From the NCBI RefSeq assembly GCF_004359215.1, contig NC_090615.1, forward strand, positions 1,080,100 to 1,144,099: a stretch of DNA of 64,000 nucleotides. The letters are read 5' to 3'. Position 1 is the stretch's first letter. Every line of letters begins with the position of its first letter. The position numbers and the translations under genes were made by a program. This stretch comes from Bremia lactucae (lineage: Eukaryota > Oomycota > Peronosporomycetes > Peronosporales > Peronosporaceae). The notes under the pieces are model-generated. The model did no database searches, was not told where the DNA came from, and saw only the letters and a list, made by a program, of their open reading frames with translations. Below, piece after piece: positions 22,937 through 36,100 of the stretch.

Positions 22937-25363
22937 TCACGTCGTTAAGAGTCCTAACGTCCCCGTAAACGACAATTGAAAGACATTTCCCGAATCCAAA
23001 TCCGTGACTGTCATCAACGACAATTCCCTCCTTTCTTTCCAGGTGACATCGTCCTCTTTCCATGTGCCACGATCCCCTTGTAATTGTTGCAAATGGGTCT
23101 TTCGAAGCTTTAAAAGCACGGGATGAGTACACGAATCCAACACGTGACTTACGTGATTAATCAATTCCCCAGGCGTTAACTCCGCCCACACCCGTCCCAA
23201 TGTCGCACTCACACGTTCAGCACTGGCATCCCTCTCCAGTTGCTTTAAATCCTTTTCCGCTACACAACAAAGGGCCACGGCCACACAAAAGAGGCCATCG
23301 ACTCCCAATAAAAAACACACATCCCAACAACACAAGAGGGTTTCAAACCGTAATTGGGCTTGGGATGCCAATAACGTGACATCCGAAAAAAGTGTGGGAA
23401 ACCACTTGTATGCAAGTAAACAAACCGGAAGCCCCGCGTGGTCTAAACGCATTGCAAATGACGGAAGATACGTTTGAATAACGTCTTGAAACACCTTTCC
23501 AACTTGAGGAAGGGAATGAAACAATTCGAAATGATGGCAACGCGTGAACTTGGAAGGGTTCATACAAATACCAAAGACATGGGGTAAAATACATGCCACA
23601 ATGCCACGTAAAAAGGAGACAATCGTGTCGTGATTGTCGTGTTGCAAGACATGTAATAGGATAAAGGCAAGACCATTCATGCCTTGCATGTAGAAACTCG
23701 TGGGACACGATGAAGTTGTGGTAGTGTCGGTACGACGAGCGGTATGACAACTCGAGAGAAAGGCATGTAAAATAATGGCAAGGTCCTGGAGGGATTGTGT
23801 CCGTTCGAGTGGCGTGAATTGAGGCGCGTTGGCCGATGCTGCAAGCCATTGTGACGTGCGTGGAAGATCTTTTTGGACTTGGACGGCATCACTAATGACA
23901 GTTATTAGTGACTATGACATCGTCATGAAAGAAGAAGAAGAGGGGGGTACGTACTCTTTGGAAAGAGGACGTTTGATCAAGTCGGAGATGGTGGTGTTGT
24001 TGGGATCGTAGGTGAGAGCATAGTGAAAAATTAATGGCCAGTAGTCTTGTCGAAGTGTTGTGTGTTGATGCATGAGTTGCAATGCTTCTTTCATGCGGCC
24101 ATTGCGTTGAAAGTGTGGCAAGAGTGTTAATACGTCGTGATTCGAAAGACACGATGGCGTTGGTATGTTTTTGGCGGGAACACAGACGGGTTGTGGCGGG
24201 AAGCGGATAGGGGAATATGGTGTTTGTTGCCAATGTGGCGTTGAGTGGCAACAATTGCTTGTGCGCGTTTGTGGCAACACAAGGTGTTTGGGAAGAACGC
24301 CGTGGGCAATGGCAAGAGCTTGTTGAATGGCTTGGATCCATGCATGGCAATCGTGTTCTGAATGTGCTTGAAAACGCCATGAATGCGACGTTGTGGTGGT
24401 GACGAGGAAACAATCTTGACGATCGAAAGTCAATTCAGGCACTTTTTGGACACTGGTTAAGACCATCACTCTTTTCGTGTTTTTGTTGCAAGGACGAAGT
24501 GTACCCGATGGGGTACGTTTGGAAACTTGACACGTTAAGTAATTTCCAGTTAATTCGACGGTATGGTCTTTCCACTGCATGCGACTTGTAGGACGATACT
24601 TACCAAAAGACGCCGAGTAAGTGGCAACTTGAATGCGAAGGGTACCCCATTTGACAGGACTGGGACAAAACCGTAACGAAATCGGTAACGTATCCGTCGC
24701 TTCTAAGAGCAATTTTCGAACGTTCTGTGACGTGAGCGTTTCGAGGTACACGTCATTGGCACTTACGAGTAACGACCCTCGTGGAATGTAAACCCCCGCG
24801 ATTGTGACGTTCTGGGACGTTTTCACACATTTGTCGTGTATCCATTCATACACTGAACTTAATTGCGCCATATCGGCTCGTTGTGGCCTCGTCACTTCAA
24901 GAAATGCGTCTTCGTGGGACACCATAGAGTCATTCTCGCTACGCCAGGGACTCGAGCTGCTCATGTGTCGAGGAATTTCAAGCTGTAACGCAGCAGACTT
25001 AAGCGCCGTGATCCAATGAGCCATGTCATCGGCGTGCCGGGCACAAAGTACCAACTTTAGACACACTTCGTTCTGAATGATGGTCACTTGAAAAGCATGC
25101 TGTCGATTGACTCGTAAAAATGGCAACTGTTCAATTTGTGCACCTCGAATATTGACTTCTTGACGTAAAATTAGATCGTTGCGATCGGAAAAAGACGACG
25201 ATTCGAAAGAAGGGCGACGGAGGCGTGATAGCAACTCCTTTTTCTTTCGCTTGTCGGACGTATATTCCTGGAGCGTACTTGCTTCGGATAATACGAAATA
25301 ATGTCGGTCCCAGCCTCGTAAGAGCTTGCTGCGACCGTCTCGTGTCCACAGTATTCCTTCCAT
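22937..25363 (-). CDS. PH- and TBC-domain Rab GTPase-activating protein
   Basis: A predicted 787-residue protein from two exons, 25,363-23,955 and 23,891-22,937. The 63-bp intron (23,954-23,892) starts GTACGT and ends TTAG; splicing gives SKDDAVQVQKDLPRT across the join. Residues about 1-120 form a PH-like domain (EGILW...GWDRHYFVL...WITALKSA). About 165-225 looks PDZ-like (YIPRGSLLVSANDV). About 225-355 resembles a second PH domain ending HAWIQAIQQAL. The TBC domain fills roughly 470-700. Both catalytic fingers are present: R481 in KDLPRT and Q539 in FYMQGMN. TBC proteins speed GTP hydrolysis by Rab GTPases; the target Rab is unknown. The start is the first in-frame ATG; the frame is open to a TTG at 25,393. 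It faces RRP1 across a 288-bp gap. Confidence 0.85.
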
Positions 25364-25651
25364 ATGTGTCGGGAATTTGTTTACTTCAGACAATAGAAAT
25401 AAGTTACATACGTGAACAATGTATACATTCTCACAAGTTACAAAAGTTAAAATAGAAATGGACTTTGGCCTTTTTCATTGTATACTCTCCCTTGTGTTGA
25501 TTTTTTGCCAATGAACGACTAATTTGGTTGGGGTACTGGTGTTGGATTGGATAAAGCCATTCATGACCAATCACAATGCTCGAATGATGCAGTTTGAGTG
25601 GTGGGTATTTGTTTACTTACTAGACGGCCAGTTGGTACCAGGAGCTACGAT
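25364..25651. promoter_or_regulatory. Shared intergenic promoter region, TBC gene / RRP1
   Basis: These 288 bp separate the two divergent start codons and must hold both promoters. A pyrimidine-rich TTTTTCATTGTATACTC stretch near 25,472 on the plus strand resembles an oomycete initiator (YCATT type), but this match is weak. Confidence 0.4.
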
Positions 25652-27007
25652 ATGGAGAACGCCGCTTCTCGCTTCGGCCAACATCTCGCGCATACTGGTT
25701 TGTGTGTAAAAGTATTATGTTCACATGCCATATAGTAAACTTCGTTGTTGTCATTCGACGGCGTAGAGAAAAAGTATCGCGACCGAGCATTTAAGAAATT
25801 GTCCGTCTACTTAACCAAGAAGATTAATTGGACACCTATTGAATGGGACAAGCTCTGGAAGGCGCTCTTTTACTGCATGTGGATGAGCGACAAACGCCAG
25901 ATCCAAGACGAATTGTCAACGAAACTAGCTGCTCTCGTCCATAACCTTCCGAGTCCTGAATTAGCATTGCAATTCGTACACTCTTTCTTTCGGACGATGC
26001 AGCGCGAGTGGCACGGTATCGATGGGCTTCGTCTTGATAAATTCTACACTCTTGTGCGTAAATTTATACGCGAGACTGTGGTCTTTTTACGTCATCAACA
26101 GTGGAACCAAACATATGTTCAAACGTTTACAACCATTCTGTCCACGGAAATCCTGTCTCAGTTGCCCAATGGATTACGTATGCACGTTGCGGATGTATAC
26201 TTAATTGAAATCCACACGGCAGCTGGCAAAGACGTAACCACGGCCGCCTTCCTTTCCCTTCTTGAGCCTTTTGTAACTTTGTTACGCTCCGAGTACAATG
26301 TAACCGTATGCAAACGAATCTGCGACGTGGTATTTGCTGCTTTGGCGCAATCATTTAAGTTCCACGGCCCGGACCTCGAGTCCCAGGACGAGACTGATGG
26401 AGAGGAAGAAACGACGCGCGTGTTTGCGTGCGTAGACCTCACAGCTGTGCAGCATCGGCTCTTTGCGCTAGCGTCTGCTGACGACGTGGCAGAACGGAAT
26501 CGAGGCGCGCTTTATGCGCTGTATCAAAAGCTGCGTGCGATCACCCACGTGGACTCGCTCCAAGCTGTGCAAATACTGGAGAAACCTGCAAACGAAGCGC
26601 TTCTTTCCACGACAAAAGACACGGTGAAGACATTCCAGGAAGACGACAAGGCTACTGAATCGGGTGTAACTACAAGTGGCCAGTTGTTTCCGCGCTGTAG
26701 CAGTTGTGGAGGCTTTGGCCGTGGTGTTCTTTCAAAGCACAAGGCGCTGTGTGGACATTGTACGCGACAGGAAAAAGCACGGAAAAAGGAAGCAACGAGG
26801 TCGCGTAGGAAACGAAAAGCCGAGACACGGACGGTGAATCAAAACCTCGTGAAAGCCAGGAAAGTGACGTTTGGAAGAAGTAAAGCGTTGCGTCATGGTG
26901 TGTCGGTGAAGCGCTTGAAAGCTTCGGCGACACGGAGCGTTGTTTCAAAGGACAAGGACGAGCTTAAGAGTGTCTTAAAGGGGGCGAGGATTAGGACTAA
27001 TGCATGA
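25652..27007 (+). CDS. RRP1: Ribosomal RNA processing protein 1 (RRP1/Nop52 family)
   Basis: A predicted 428-residue protein from exon 25,652-25,697 and exon 25,767-27,007. The 69-bp intron (25,698-25,766) runs from GTTTGT to GTAG. Splicing produces FGQHLAHTEKKYRDRAFKKL, the expected N-terminus of the Nop52 domain; the unspliced reading lacks this start. The domain covers roughly residues 5-215, with LWKALFYCMWMSDK and MQREWHGIDGLRLDKFYTL as clear family blocks. A CxxC-type cluster (CSSCGGFGRG...CGHC) lies near 330. The tail is rich in Lys/Arg (RSRRKRKAE) and contains the RKVTFGRSKA motif typical of the RRP1 C-terminus. The family works in the nucleolus on pre-rRNA maturation and 60S assembly. 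It converges with the EPG5 gene, with 124 bp between the stop codons. Confidence 0.93.
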
Positions 27008-27131
27008 TAGTACTGTGCTGCTGCCTTCCTACAAAGTATGCAATCATTTACGACCGGTTCTTATATGAGTACTACCGTTCCAAGGTATTTACAATATTCA
27101 TTCCGTACTGCTTCCCTTCCTTCTTTTCTCA

Positions 27132-30100
27132 TCATGACCAACACTTGGCAAGCAACCACCCTTGTGACGGATACGTACTCGAGAAGAGTGTCACAAAGAA
27201 TTCATCGTGGTCCGCAAGACTTCGTTGGGCGTCACCAGCAAACAACACGACTCCATCCACGCGTCGTCCCAATTGAAACGCATCTTTACTCTGCAGCATC
27301 GTTTCGAGTGCATGCACGTGTTTCGCAGTCGTGCGCGTCATGTTCAATGGAATGCGATTTGTTACTCGCAAAGGTGCGCTACTTCGCGTTTGAAGACGTA
27401 AGAAAATTCCTGCGGCCAAACACGATACGTGAAATTCAATGCCATATTGCAAGGCTCCACCAAGCCCAATGGCTTTCATTAGGCCATTATGTCGACGGGC
27501 ATGACCCGATTCGAGCAACAAGTCGCTCAATTGACGAAGCATTTGTTTCTTTAGGGTCGATGGAAGTATTGTAGCCAACGGCTTGCATACAAAACTTGTC
27601 ACTTTGGCAGTTAGAAACAAGAACTTCATTTGAGCTACTGGACTTGAATCAATTCGAGCTCGAGCCATCCAATTCATGACTTTTGTCAGTAGCGCGAGAC
27701 TCAACGACTCGGTCAAGACGGGTGCACGACGTAATTGTTGAAGAAACAAGACCAAGAGTGTCAAGAGGTTCCCATGCTCTAAACACGACGCCTCAAACTC
27801 GTCACTACTGAGCTCAGGCACTTGCAACCGCCTTGTCAATGCCTCCCACGTATCTCGTCGTTCCTCAATAATCCACTTTTCAATACATTTCTCAGCAACG
27901 TGACTCATCACGTGCACCGAAGCAAGCGCACGTCCACACGCCGCCAAACAAGCCAACTCGCCCCCTCGAAACGCCAAGAAACTCCACAATATCTTTCCAA
28001 GATAAATACCAATCGCATCAGCAGACGGTGTCCTTGCGTCTCCCGTCTTCGCAACGTCTTTGCCACCAATCGCCACGTGATCTCCGCACAAAGCTGTTTC
28101 TTTTGGCTTTGCAAATGCTTTTGGACACGATGCATAGTCACGAAGAAGAACATCAATCTCGACAAACACCACAGTACCACACTTGCTCCAATTTAAACAC
28201 GTCGTTCCAGAAACTGCACCACGACTTTGTCCATTCCCTGCAAAACGTTGCATTTGCTGGAAAAACGGTTCGACTATTGATAAATTACAAAAACGCAAGA
28301 CACTTGCAATCGTGATTGTCAAGTCTTCTTCCGTAATACTACCTTGAGTCGACACGTCCCTTGCATTCAAAATCTTGTCACACTTTTCAACATTCTTCTC
28401 AACCTTGTCCAATTGTGCAATTTCGTCCAGCTTTTCGTACAACGCAGTACAAGTGGCGCCGTACAATACCAACAGCCAGGCGTCGTGATCGGTACTATCC
28501 CGGTTGTCACGAAGACGCACAGTGCCACCGTCATAGACACCAAAGAGAAGATTGACGAAAAGATTCACACGTGACAGACTCTCTCGATACAAAAGTTTTT
28601 CGTGATGCATTGCCGTGATTTGGCCAAACAGTCGAAGAACCAACTGCAATCGAGTGAACGCATCTTGCATTGTCGCTGCACTTGGTGCCATTGGAAACAA
28701 TTCCGTCGACACAATGCCCATTCGACTTTGTTTTCGACTATAAATGGGCTCCTTCAGTGCTTCTAATGTAAATTGCTGCAAATCTTTCAAGTCTTCCATC
28801 GTCATCTTCCACTTTCGCCAAAACACCGCCTGTTGAATCATAAAATTCATAAAATACGGAGGAAGTGCATTCGCTGACACAGCAGGACCCGACTGAAGCT
28901 GAAAGTGCGGCATGTCGAGCACCAATTCGATACATAATTTTGCAAAGGCCAGCAAAAACGATGAGCAAATGCTCTCACTTTGGGCGTCAAGCCACGTGTT
29001 GGTGGCTTTCCACGTGGTACGACACAAAATGTCACGTACAAGCCAAGATACAAAAGGATACGGTGACAATCGAGAGGCAAGCGGTGGAACGATTTCGTCG
29101 GTACTTTCAATAGCCACACGCGACAATTGCTGCTTTTCGGTTTGCACGAGCGCGCACATTTGCTGCACCACTTCAAGCGTAAGACACCAATGCTCCCATG
29201 CTAATCGCGTCAGATACTGATAAATGTGCTTGCAAATATGCATTGGTGCATGCGGAACGAGTGCTGTCAAATAAAACGACCAGATCTGTGAGAGTTTAGT
29301 CGTTGGTGTGAGCTCATTATGTTGTGAAGGGCTTGAGCCGATCGATCGGTAAATTGATGGCTTTAAATACTCGGAACAGATCGCAACAAAGCTAGAGCAG
29401 ATGCTCGTTCCTGTTGACACCGAATCGTGTTCAGACCAAGGAGCACTACTCGCTGAGCCTTCCGCACTTGTGGCTGGCTGATACAACGTCGACAGCAGTG
29501 GTTCAAAACACAAGGAGATTATTGACCACTGGTGGTGTTCGGGAGCCACACGACAAAAGAGTGCAAACAAATCCAAAAGACTCTTGAGCACACCAAGACG
29601 TTGCCAGTAAACTAAAGGATAAGTCGTCAATGCTCCAGTCGACGCACTTGATGCGTCTTTAGTATTTCGTGAAAATTCACCACTTGTAGACTGACGACGA
29701 CTCGACCAAATTCCGCCTTGCCATCGTATGGTTAGCATGTGCTGACTAAGAAATGTGACACATGCCTCAATCTGGACAAAAGCTAATTCCTTCCACGTAC
29801 TGATTGGTATACCACCAAGAGCTTCCCACACCACAGCATCTACGGGACGAGGTAGTGCGGTCAATGCTGACTCGGTAATCTCGTCACGGCTGTCACTACA
29901 TGGTAATAAACCTCCACTGGAAACGCTCGACGATTGAAACTGGTAATCATCTTGCACGTCGACTACCGCACGAATCATCGTTTCGACATGATCTGCCAAA
30001 TGCGCGGAACAGATCACCAAGAGAATTTTTGCATACACACGTAGCACTTGGTTTAAATGATCCAATACAATCGTATCCTTTGCTTTTTGAGCCGTTTCCA

Positions 30101-33100
30101 CCAGATTGCGGTCAGCAGGAAATTGAACGCGTACATCTTTTAAAATAATGCACAAAATCGTGTCGCGATCAAATTTAAATTGTGTCTGTGATGTTTTCGA
30201 TTGCAACCACGTTTGAAAGTCAAAACGATACAACAATGTAAGCTTTTGTTCACTTGATAGCTTGGACGAATTGCTTGGACTCATGAGCATCGCAAACATT
30301 TCCACAAATCGCGATGGAGCGGCGGAAGGACAGAAACAATCGCTAAGGAGGTGGATTCGAGAAGGATCTTGTAACATGAGCTGGAGTAAAGTACATGTTT
30401 CGCGTTCATCAATGCACACAAAGCTGCGTCCCAATTGCTTGACAGACCGCCATAAAGCTTCACGCACCGATGGCACTGAGCGTAGAAGCTTCGTATCAAG
30501 GTTTGTCAACAGATGAAACCACTCGAGTCCCTTGCTGTGCAAGCACTTCAACTCTTGTTCAGTCTTCTGCAAAGGTGTCAATTCCTCGACAGCTGCACCA
30601 CGAGTCTGCTCGCTCACATCTACATGTGCTTCAATCGCCACTGTCTTAACAAGCGCTTCTTTTTCCAACATTTTCTTCAGACGCTGAAGCTCCATGCCTA
30701 AAGCCCGCACAACTTGGTCAATGAGCAATATTTGCATTAACACAACATCATATTTCCCGTCAAGCTGTAAGAATTCTGTCGCTGTTACTGATGCTGGCAG
30801 AGCAAGGTCACGATTCTCATGTAGCTCATCCCCGTGATGACTCCGAGATGAAATCTCACTCGGTCGCACCATTGACGGCAAGTCACAGCGCTCTCCTTGT
30901 GCACGGATAGACAGAATCATGTCATCCATGCGTGGATCCATCATCCACTCGAGATACTCAAACTTGAAAGCCGCTGGACTGCGGCACTGCGTTCCTTCAT
31001 GGCACGGCACATTTTGCATCACCGTCCTTGCCTTGCTTACATAGAGCTGCGAGACACTTTCCATCAATTCCGAGTCCAATGCTAATATCGTCGACAAATT
31101 CTCTGAAAATTTCATCGCCACTGCATTCAATCCAACGTGGTCGAGTGCGATGGATGGAGTTAAACGACATTGATCCTTCGTCAGGGTGACTGATACAGTA
31201 GGAAGTTTCGTTAAACATAGCGAGCTACACCAGTCAGACAGCAGCGGGAGCGGTCGAATCGTGAGGCTTGTCAACCCGTAAACACCTCCAAAGCCGTGAC
31301 GTTGTTTCGAATATTCTGTTGCTTCTTCTACGAATGAAAAATCGTCCTCTTCACCCACCGGAGCGAGTGGCATTGTTAGCGATTGGGCCATCGTGTCAGC
31401 GCTGCTACTCTTTCCGCCAATGATTGTAGGATTTATTCGCCTACGAGTAAATTCAAACCCACACAAGTCTGTCCACAACCGCAATTGAGACCATGTTATG
31501 GCGTGTGATGAATTACAAAGTAATGCATCACTAAGTAGCAAAACCTCTTTCAAACGCTCTACTTCATACAGTCGTGGCAAACTCGTAAGATTGTCTTCCT
31601 TTAGCCACATATTCGGATCACGTTCCTCCATCCACGCATCCATTGCAGTATAAAGTTGCGAAAGTGCCACATAGTGCGCGTATTTCGGCTCTTTTAAATC
31701 AGCAGAGGAGCCGAAATGACAATCCGTTTGAGAATGAGATGAAGTTCCCGTGGCAGTCAGAGCCACTTGAGCTTGATTAGAGCAATAGCTTACAAGTTTA
31801 CGCAACTTCATCTGGAGACATGTTCGCAAGTGCACGTGCTTCGGGCTACGGACGCCGGTATGATCGAGAAAGTGGTGACCATAGACACGGAAGCTACCCG
31901 CTGTTGCAAAGTAAAGCGCGAAAAATACTTGCCAGTATATAATTTGGAGAGGCTCCGACTCGGGTAGATCAAGACAATAGTTACACCAGCGATAGATTTT
32001 ATACTGGGACAATGAATCCATACTTGTGTGACTAAATTGAAAAGCATCACTTAAACGTGACGTGCCATCCAAAGCTTCGTCCCGTTGCTCCTTTTCTTCG
32101 TTCTCTACCGCGTTATATTGTCCAAGAGCTGCAGCCAATTTTCCTTTCACTCTTTTCATTTTTTCGATTTTTTTCATTGTTTTTGGCTCATACTTAATCA
32201 TTAATTGCCCCATGGCAAGAAACAGCGGGACTTCTTTCTGCGTTTCCACAAGCAAAATCCAAAACGACAAGTATGGGCATCCACCAATGTATTGCGCTAC
32301 GTCATCTGTGTCTCGAAAAATCGAAGCAAATGTCGCTGACGTAGTGGCCGCTGGTAAGAAGCTCATCACAACAACTGATTCATTCTCGAGAAATTGTAGC
32401 TCTGGATCTCTTGCTTCTTCTCTCCGTGCAATTCGCTGACAAAATGCGTCAAAAGTAGCTTGAATAAGCGCGACTAGCTCGCTTAAAAGATCAGACTTAT
32501 CACTATCGTGGACTGATTTGTTCAGCAGAGAAGATTCGAAAGATTTCTCCATGCTACACTGCAGCATCACGTCTAATACATGCCGAAAAGCAGCATTCTC
32601 ATACCAAAACGGCACTTGTAGCAATGACTTGGCCCAAAATTGCATCGATTGCAAAAGCCTCGAGTCGTCTACCGAGTATTCAAACGACCGTCGAATAAAA
32701 GCACACAATGAAGTGGTGGACATTGAATAATCACCTCCTGAAAGAAAAACGACGGGTGCTGGCGTTGCAGTAAGGGAAGAATTTCGAATCAATAGAGCGG
32801 CACTTGTTGATGAAGCAGCCGACGGTGACAGTGCTCCAGTGCTATTCTCTCCACCCAATGTCGATGAAATCCATGATATAGCACCGTGATATAAAGCCGA
32901 GGTAGTGACGAAGACTGGACTTGATTGTGGAAAGCACTCATTAATTAGAGCGGGTAATACAACCGGATGCAAGTAGCGACTGCACTCACGGACAAAGCGA
33001 AGCTTTGCCAGTATTCTTGCTTTCGCTGTACTCTCCCAGCCACCAATGTAACCCTTCTTCAGCACTTCTTGCATGCGATGAAGTTCGTCGGTGTTAATGT

Positions 33101-36100
33101 ACGAAAATTCGTGCAATGAGTCTAAGAGGCTCAACAACTCGTCAGTTGATAGCGCTTGCATTGCTGCCATACACACTTCCACCTCATAATCAAGTTCCAC
33201 CGCAATAGCATTGTCAGAAAGTAAAGCACCTGCTTCTGTCTTCGTCTCATCAGAGCTAGCTGCCTCTTCATTCTTTTCGCTGTGTGTCACACTGCCATCA
33301 GGTTGAGATATCAAATCATTCTTCATCTCACCACGTCGTGATAAGACTGGAATAATGTTCTCCAGCACCTTTATAGCAGCGTCAAATAGCTCACTCTTCA
33401 GAAGCACAAGCAATGGTTCCCAACGATCAAGACGATCACTAAATACAAACGTCGTCAACTGGCAGATAACGTATGCTACAATTGGCTCTGTTCGTGACGC
33501 GACGGTAGCGGACACGGTGGTGTCACTATCCCCACTTTTCATGTTGTTCGGTGTCAGCAATAATCTGTTTTCATGATGGATCGGAACGCCTGTGCTTCTA
33601 CCACTCTCTAACGCTACGGTGTCTTGTTCCTTCTTGTCAGTACCTCCGGAACGTTTGATATGATCTTCATGTGACCTATAAAACGGAAGCACTTTGCGAG
33701 AACGAAGAACTCGCAATACTGACGCTCCAGCAAACCATCGACGCAGCGTCAACGCTTCACGTGTCCGGTCGTGGCGAAGGTCAATAAGTGGCAGTAATGG
33801 CTCGTGTTCTTTTGGCGAGTAAAAGCGTAGCTTTAGCATTAATTTCCAGCACCACTTTTCAAAATCCACAGATTCGTTAAACCAAAGAGCTCGACGAATC
33901 GACTTGGCAATGGAAGTGACTTCGAGTTTCTGAGGAGATATACCACCGGAAAGCATCATAACCGATTCTGAATCGCTTGCCCGCTCCTTTCGCGTTTTGT
34001 AGAGCACAAGAGCTTCAGCAACCATAAGCGCTACTTGACGATGGAGCATTGCATCCGTAAATAGCCGCTGCATCTTGACATCGTATTCCCAATTAATGTG
34101 ATCCAACAAGAAACGCGCTAATGCACTGCGAGGTGCGCTTGTGTCCTTTAATAAAAGCCATTCTTGTAGATTAACTAGATCCTGATGTGTTGGCATCCAT
34201 CGATTAATTGGAAACGTCTCGAAAATATGTATCCAGGTGGCGGCACACTTGTGAAACTTGTACAGTAGCGTGATTAAAAGCGATAGTACCCACGGGTGAG
34301 CCAGACACAAGATACTCAAAGGTTCAGCAGCTCGCTCTCCATTTGCACCCAACGCTTGTTGACACGACTCGACAGTAAAGCCTGCCATAAATAATTCATG
34401 CACTGCTACAACCACGAGATCATGCCGATCGTCCAACGTTTGGGTCGTGCACGATGCGGCAATACTCGCTACGGCATTAAGGAGACAGAGGGAACTTTCT
34501 GTATCCGAGTCGATAAGATCATAGAGGTGTTGACGTACTAAAGCTCGCGTATCTACATCTTGCGATGTCGGCTTGCCAACAAATCGCATCCATCCAGACG
34601 CTGTTTTTGCTTCGTGAGGAATGCTATTTAGATTAAAAAGCAGCAAAGCCACAACATCCCACTTTGCCAATTCCGATAATGCACCAAATGGAATCAAATG
34701 CAAACTTCTCCAAGCCGCACGATTGCATTCAACCGCCATCAGACCATTCAAACTTGCTAGCACCAACTGATCAAATAAAGTCGGATACAAAGCATATTCC
34801 TTCGAAATAGTTGCAGTCGCTCGACCAGATCCAGCCACTTCAGCCGCCTCACACAGCAATTGGCCTAATAGCTGGGCAATACGCGTCGGTAGCTGCTCAA
34901 ATTCCTGAAATGCCCGCAAACTATTCGTCAATTCATGCACGAGCGTCAATGCACGGCTAAAACTTTTTTTCACGTCCAATGTGCAGCGAAATACTTGTCC
35001 AAAAGCAAAGGTGTTTGGGAATTGATTGAGCACTGCCACAAAATCTTCATCCGAAAGAAAATAGCGGTCCAACATCGTCGGGTTCTCCAAAAGCACCCAT
35101 TCAGGTGAGACCAATCCATTCTTATCAACAACACCAATCTCGGCGCTGTTTGCAGCTTTCGTCGCATTTGATGGTTTGCTTGACACAATTGTCGCCATTT
35201 GTCGCAGCTTTTCTGGGTGGAACACCAAATGGAGCATTGCAATGTAATGATCGACAAGATCTTCGCTCCATTCATTACAAAGAGATCCATCAGTGCGTAC
35301 CATTGCACGCGGAAATTGAAAAAAGCGTAAGAACCACGACCGCTCGTCCGTGGAAATTCGTGGCAAATACATCACGTGCATCAAGAGATATGGCATATTC
35401 TGCAACGATGTTGTGCGTATAAGACTTTGTACGCAAATGGAGATCCATTTTTGCAACGACTGGCGAAACCGTAGCACGCTTGAATACCACTCACTTGACT
35501 TGGTTGCGACCGACGATGGCGGAATGTATAGCACCACATCGCAGCTTTCACATCGTTTACACCACTGATGGGTCTTCATTTCACCATTAATGTAACCACA
35601 AGCATAGCACTTGGTTTTTCGCTCCATCCCACTAGAGTGCCCTTTTGTCTGCGTATGTTGCCATATCAATTCACCCCGATAAAACGATTGTGGCACGCGA
35701 CTAAAGACGCCCTCTTCTTCGAGTGTCACCTTCTTTTCAAAGAAAATGAGTACATCCAAGCAATATTTTAAATGATCTACGATAGCTGCAAGTAGTGATC
35801 CATGAGAAATGCCTCCGTAAAAATTGACTCCTTCAGGCACCAGATCCAAGTCTTCTCGACCATTGCTACCACCACAACATGACCTCATTTTGTTTACATG
35901 GGCTACTAAATTTGGATCTTGCAAGACCCTCGTTAAGTATTGCTCGACCTGAAAATACGAAATGGCGCGATCAGATGTATGAATCGATGCCTCCACGGTT
36001 CGCAATTGCCGCAATTGATCCAAATGCGACTTTAATCTCGCAAGATGCAAAGTCTCGAGCTTTGCGGTTTGAAATTCCATTTGTTGCTCCATTGCAACAT

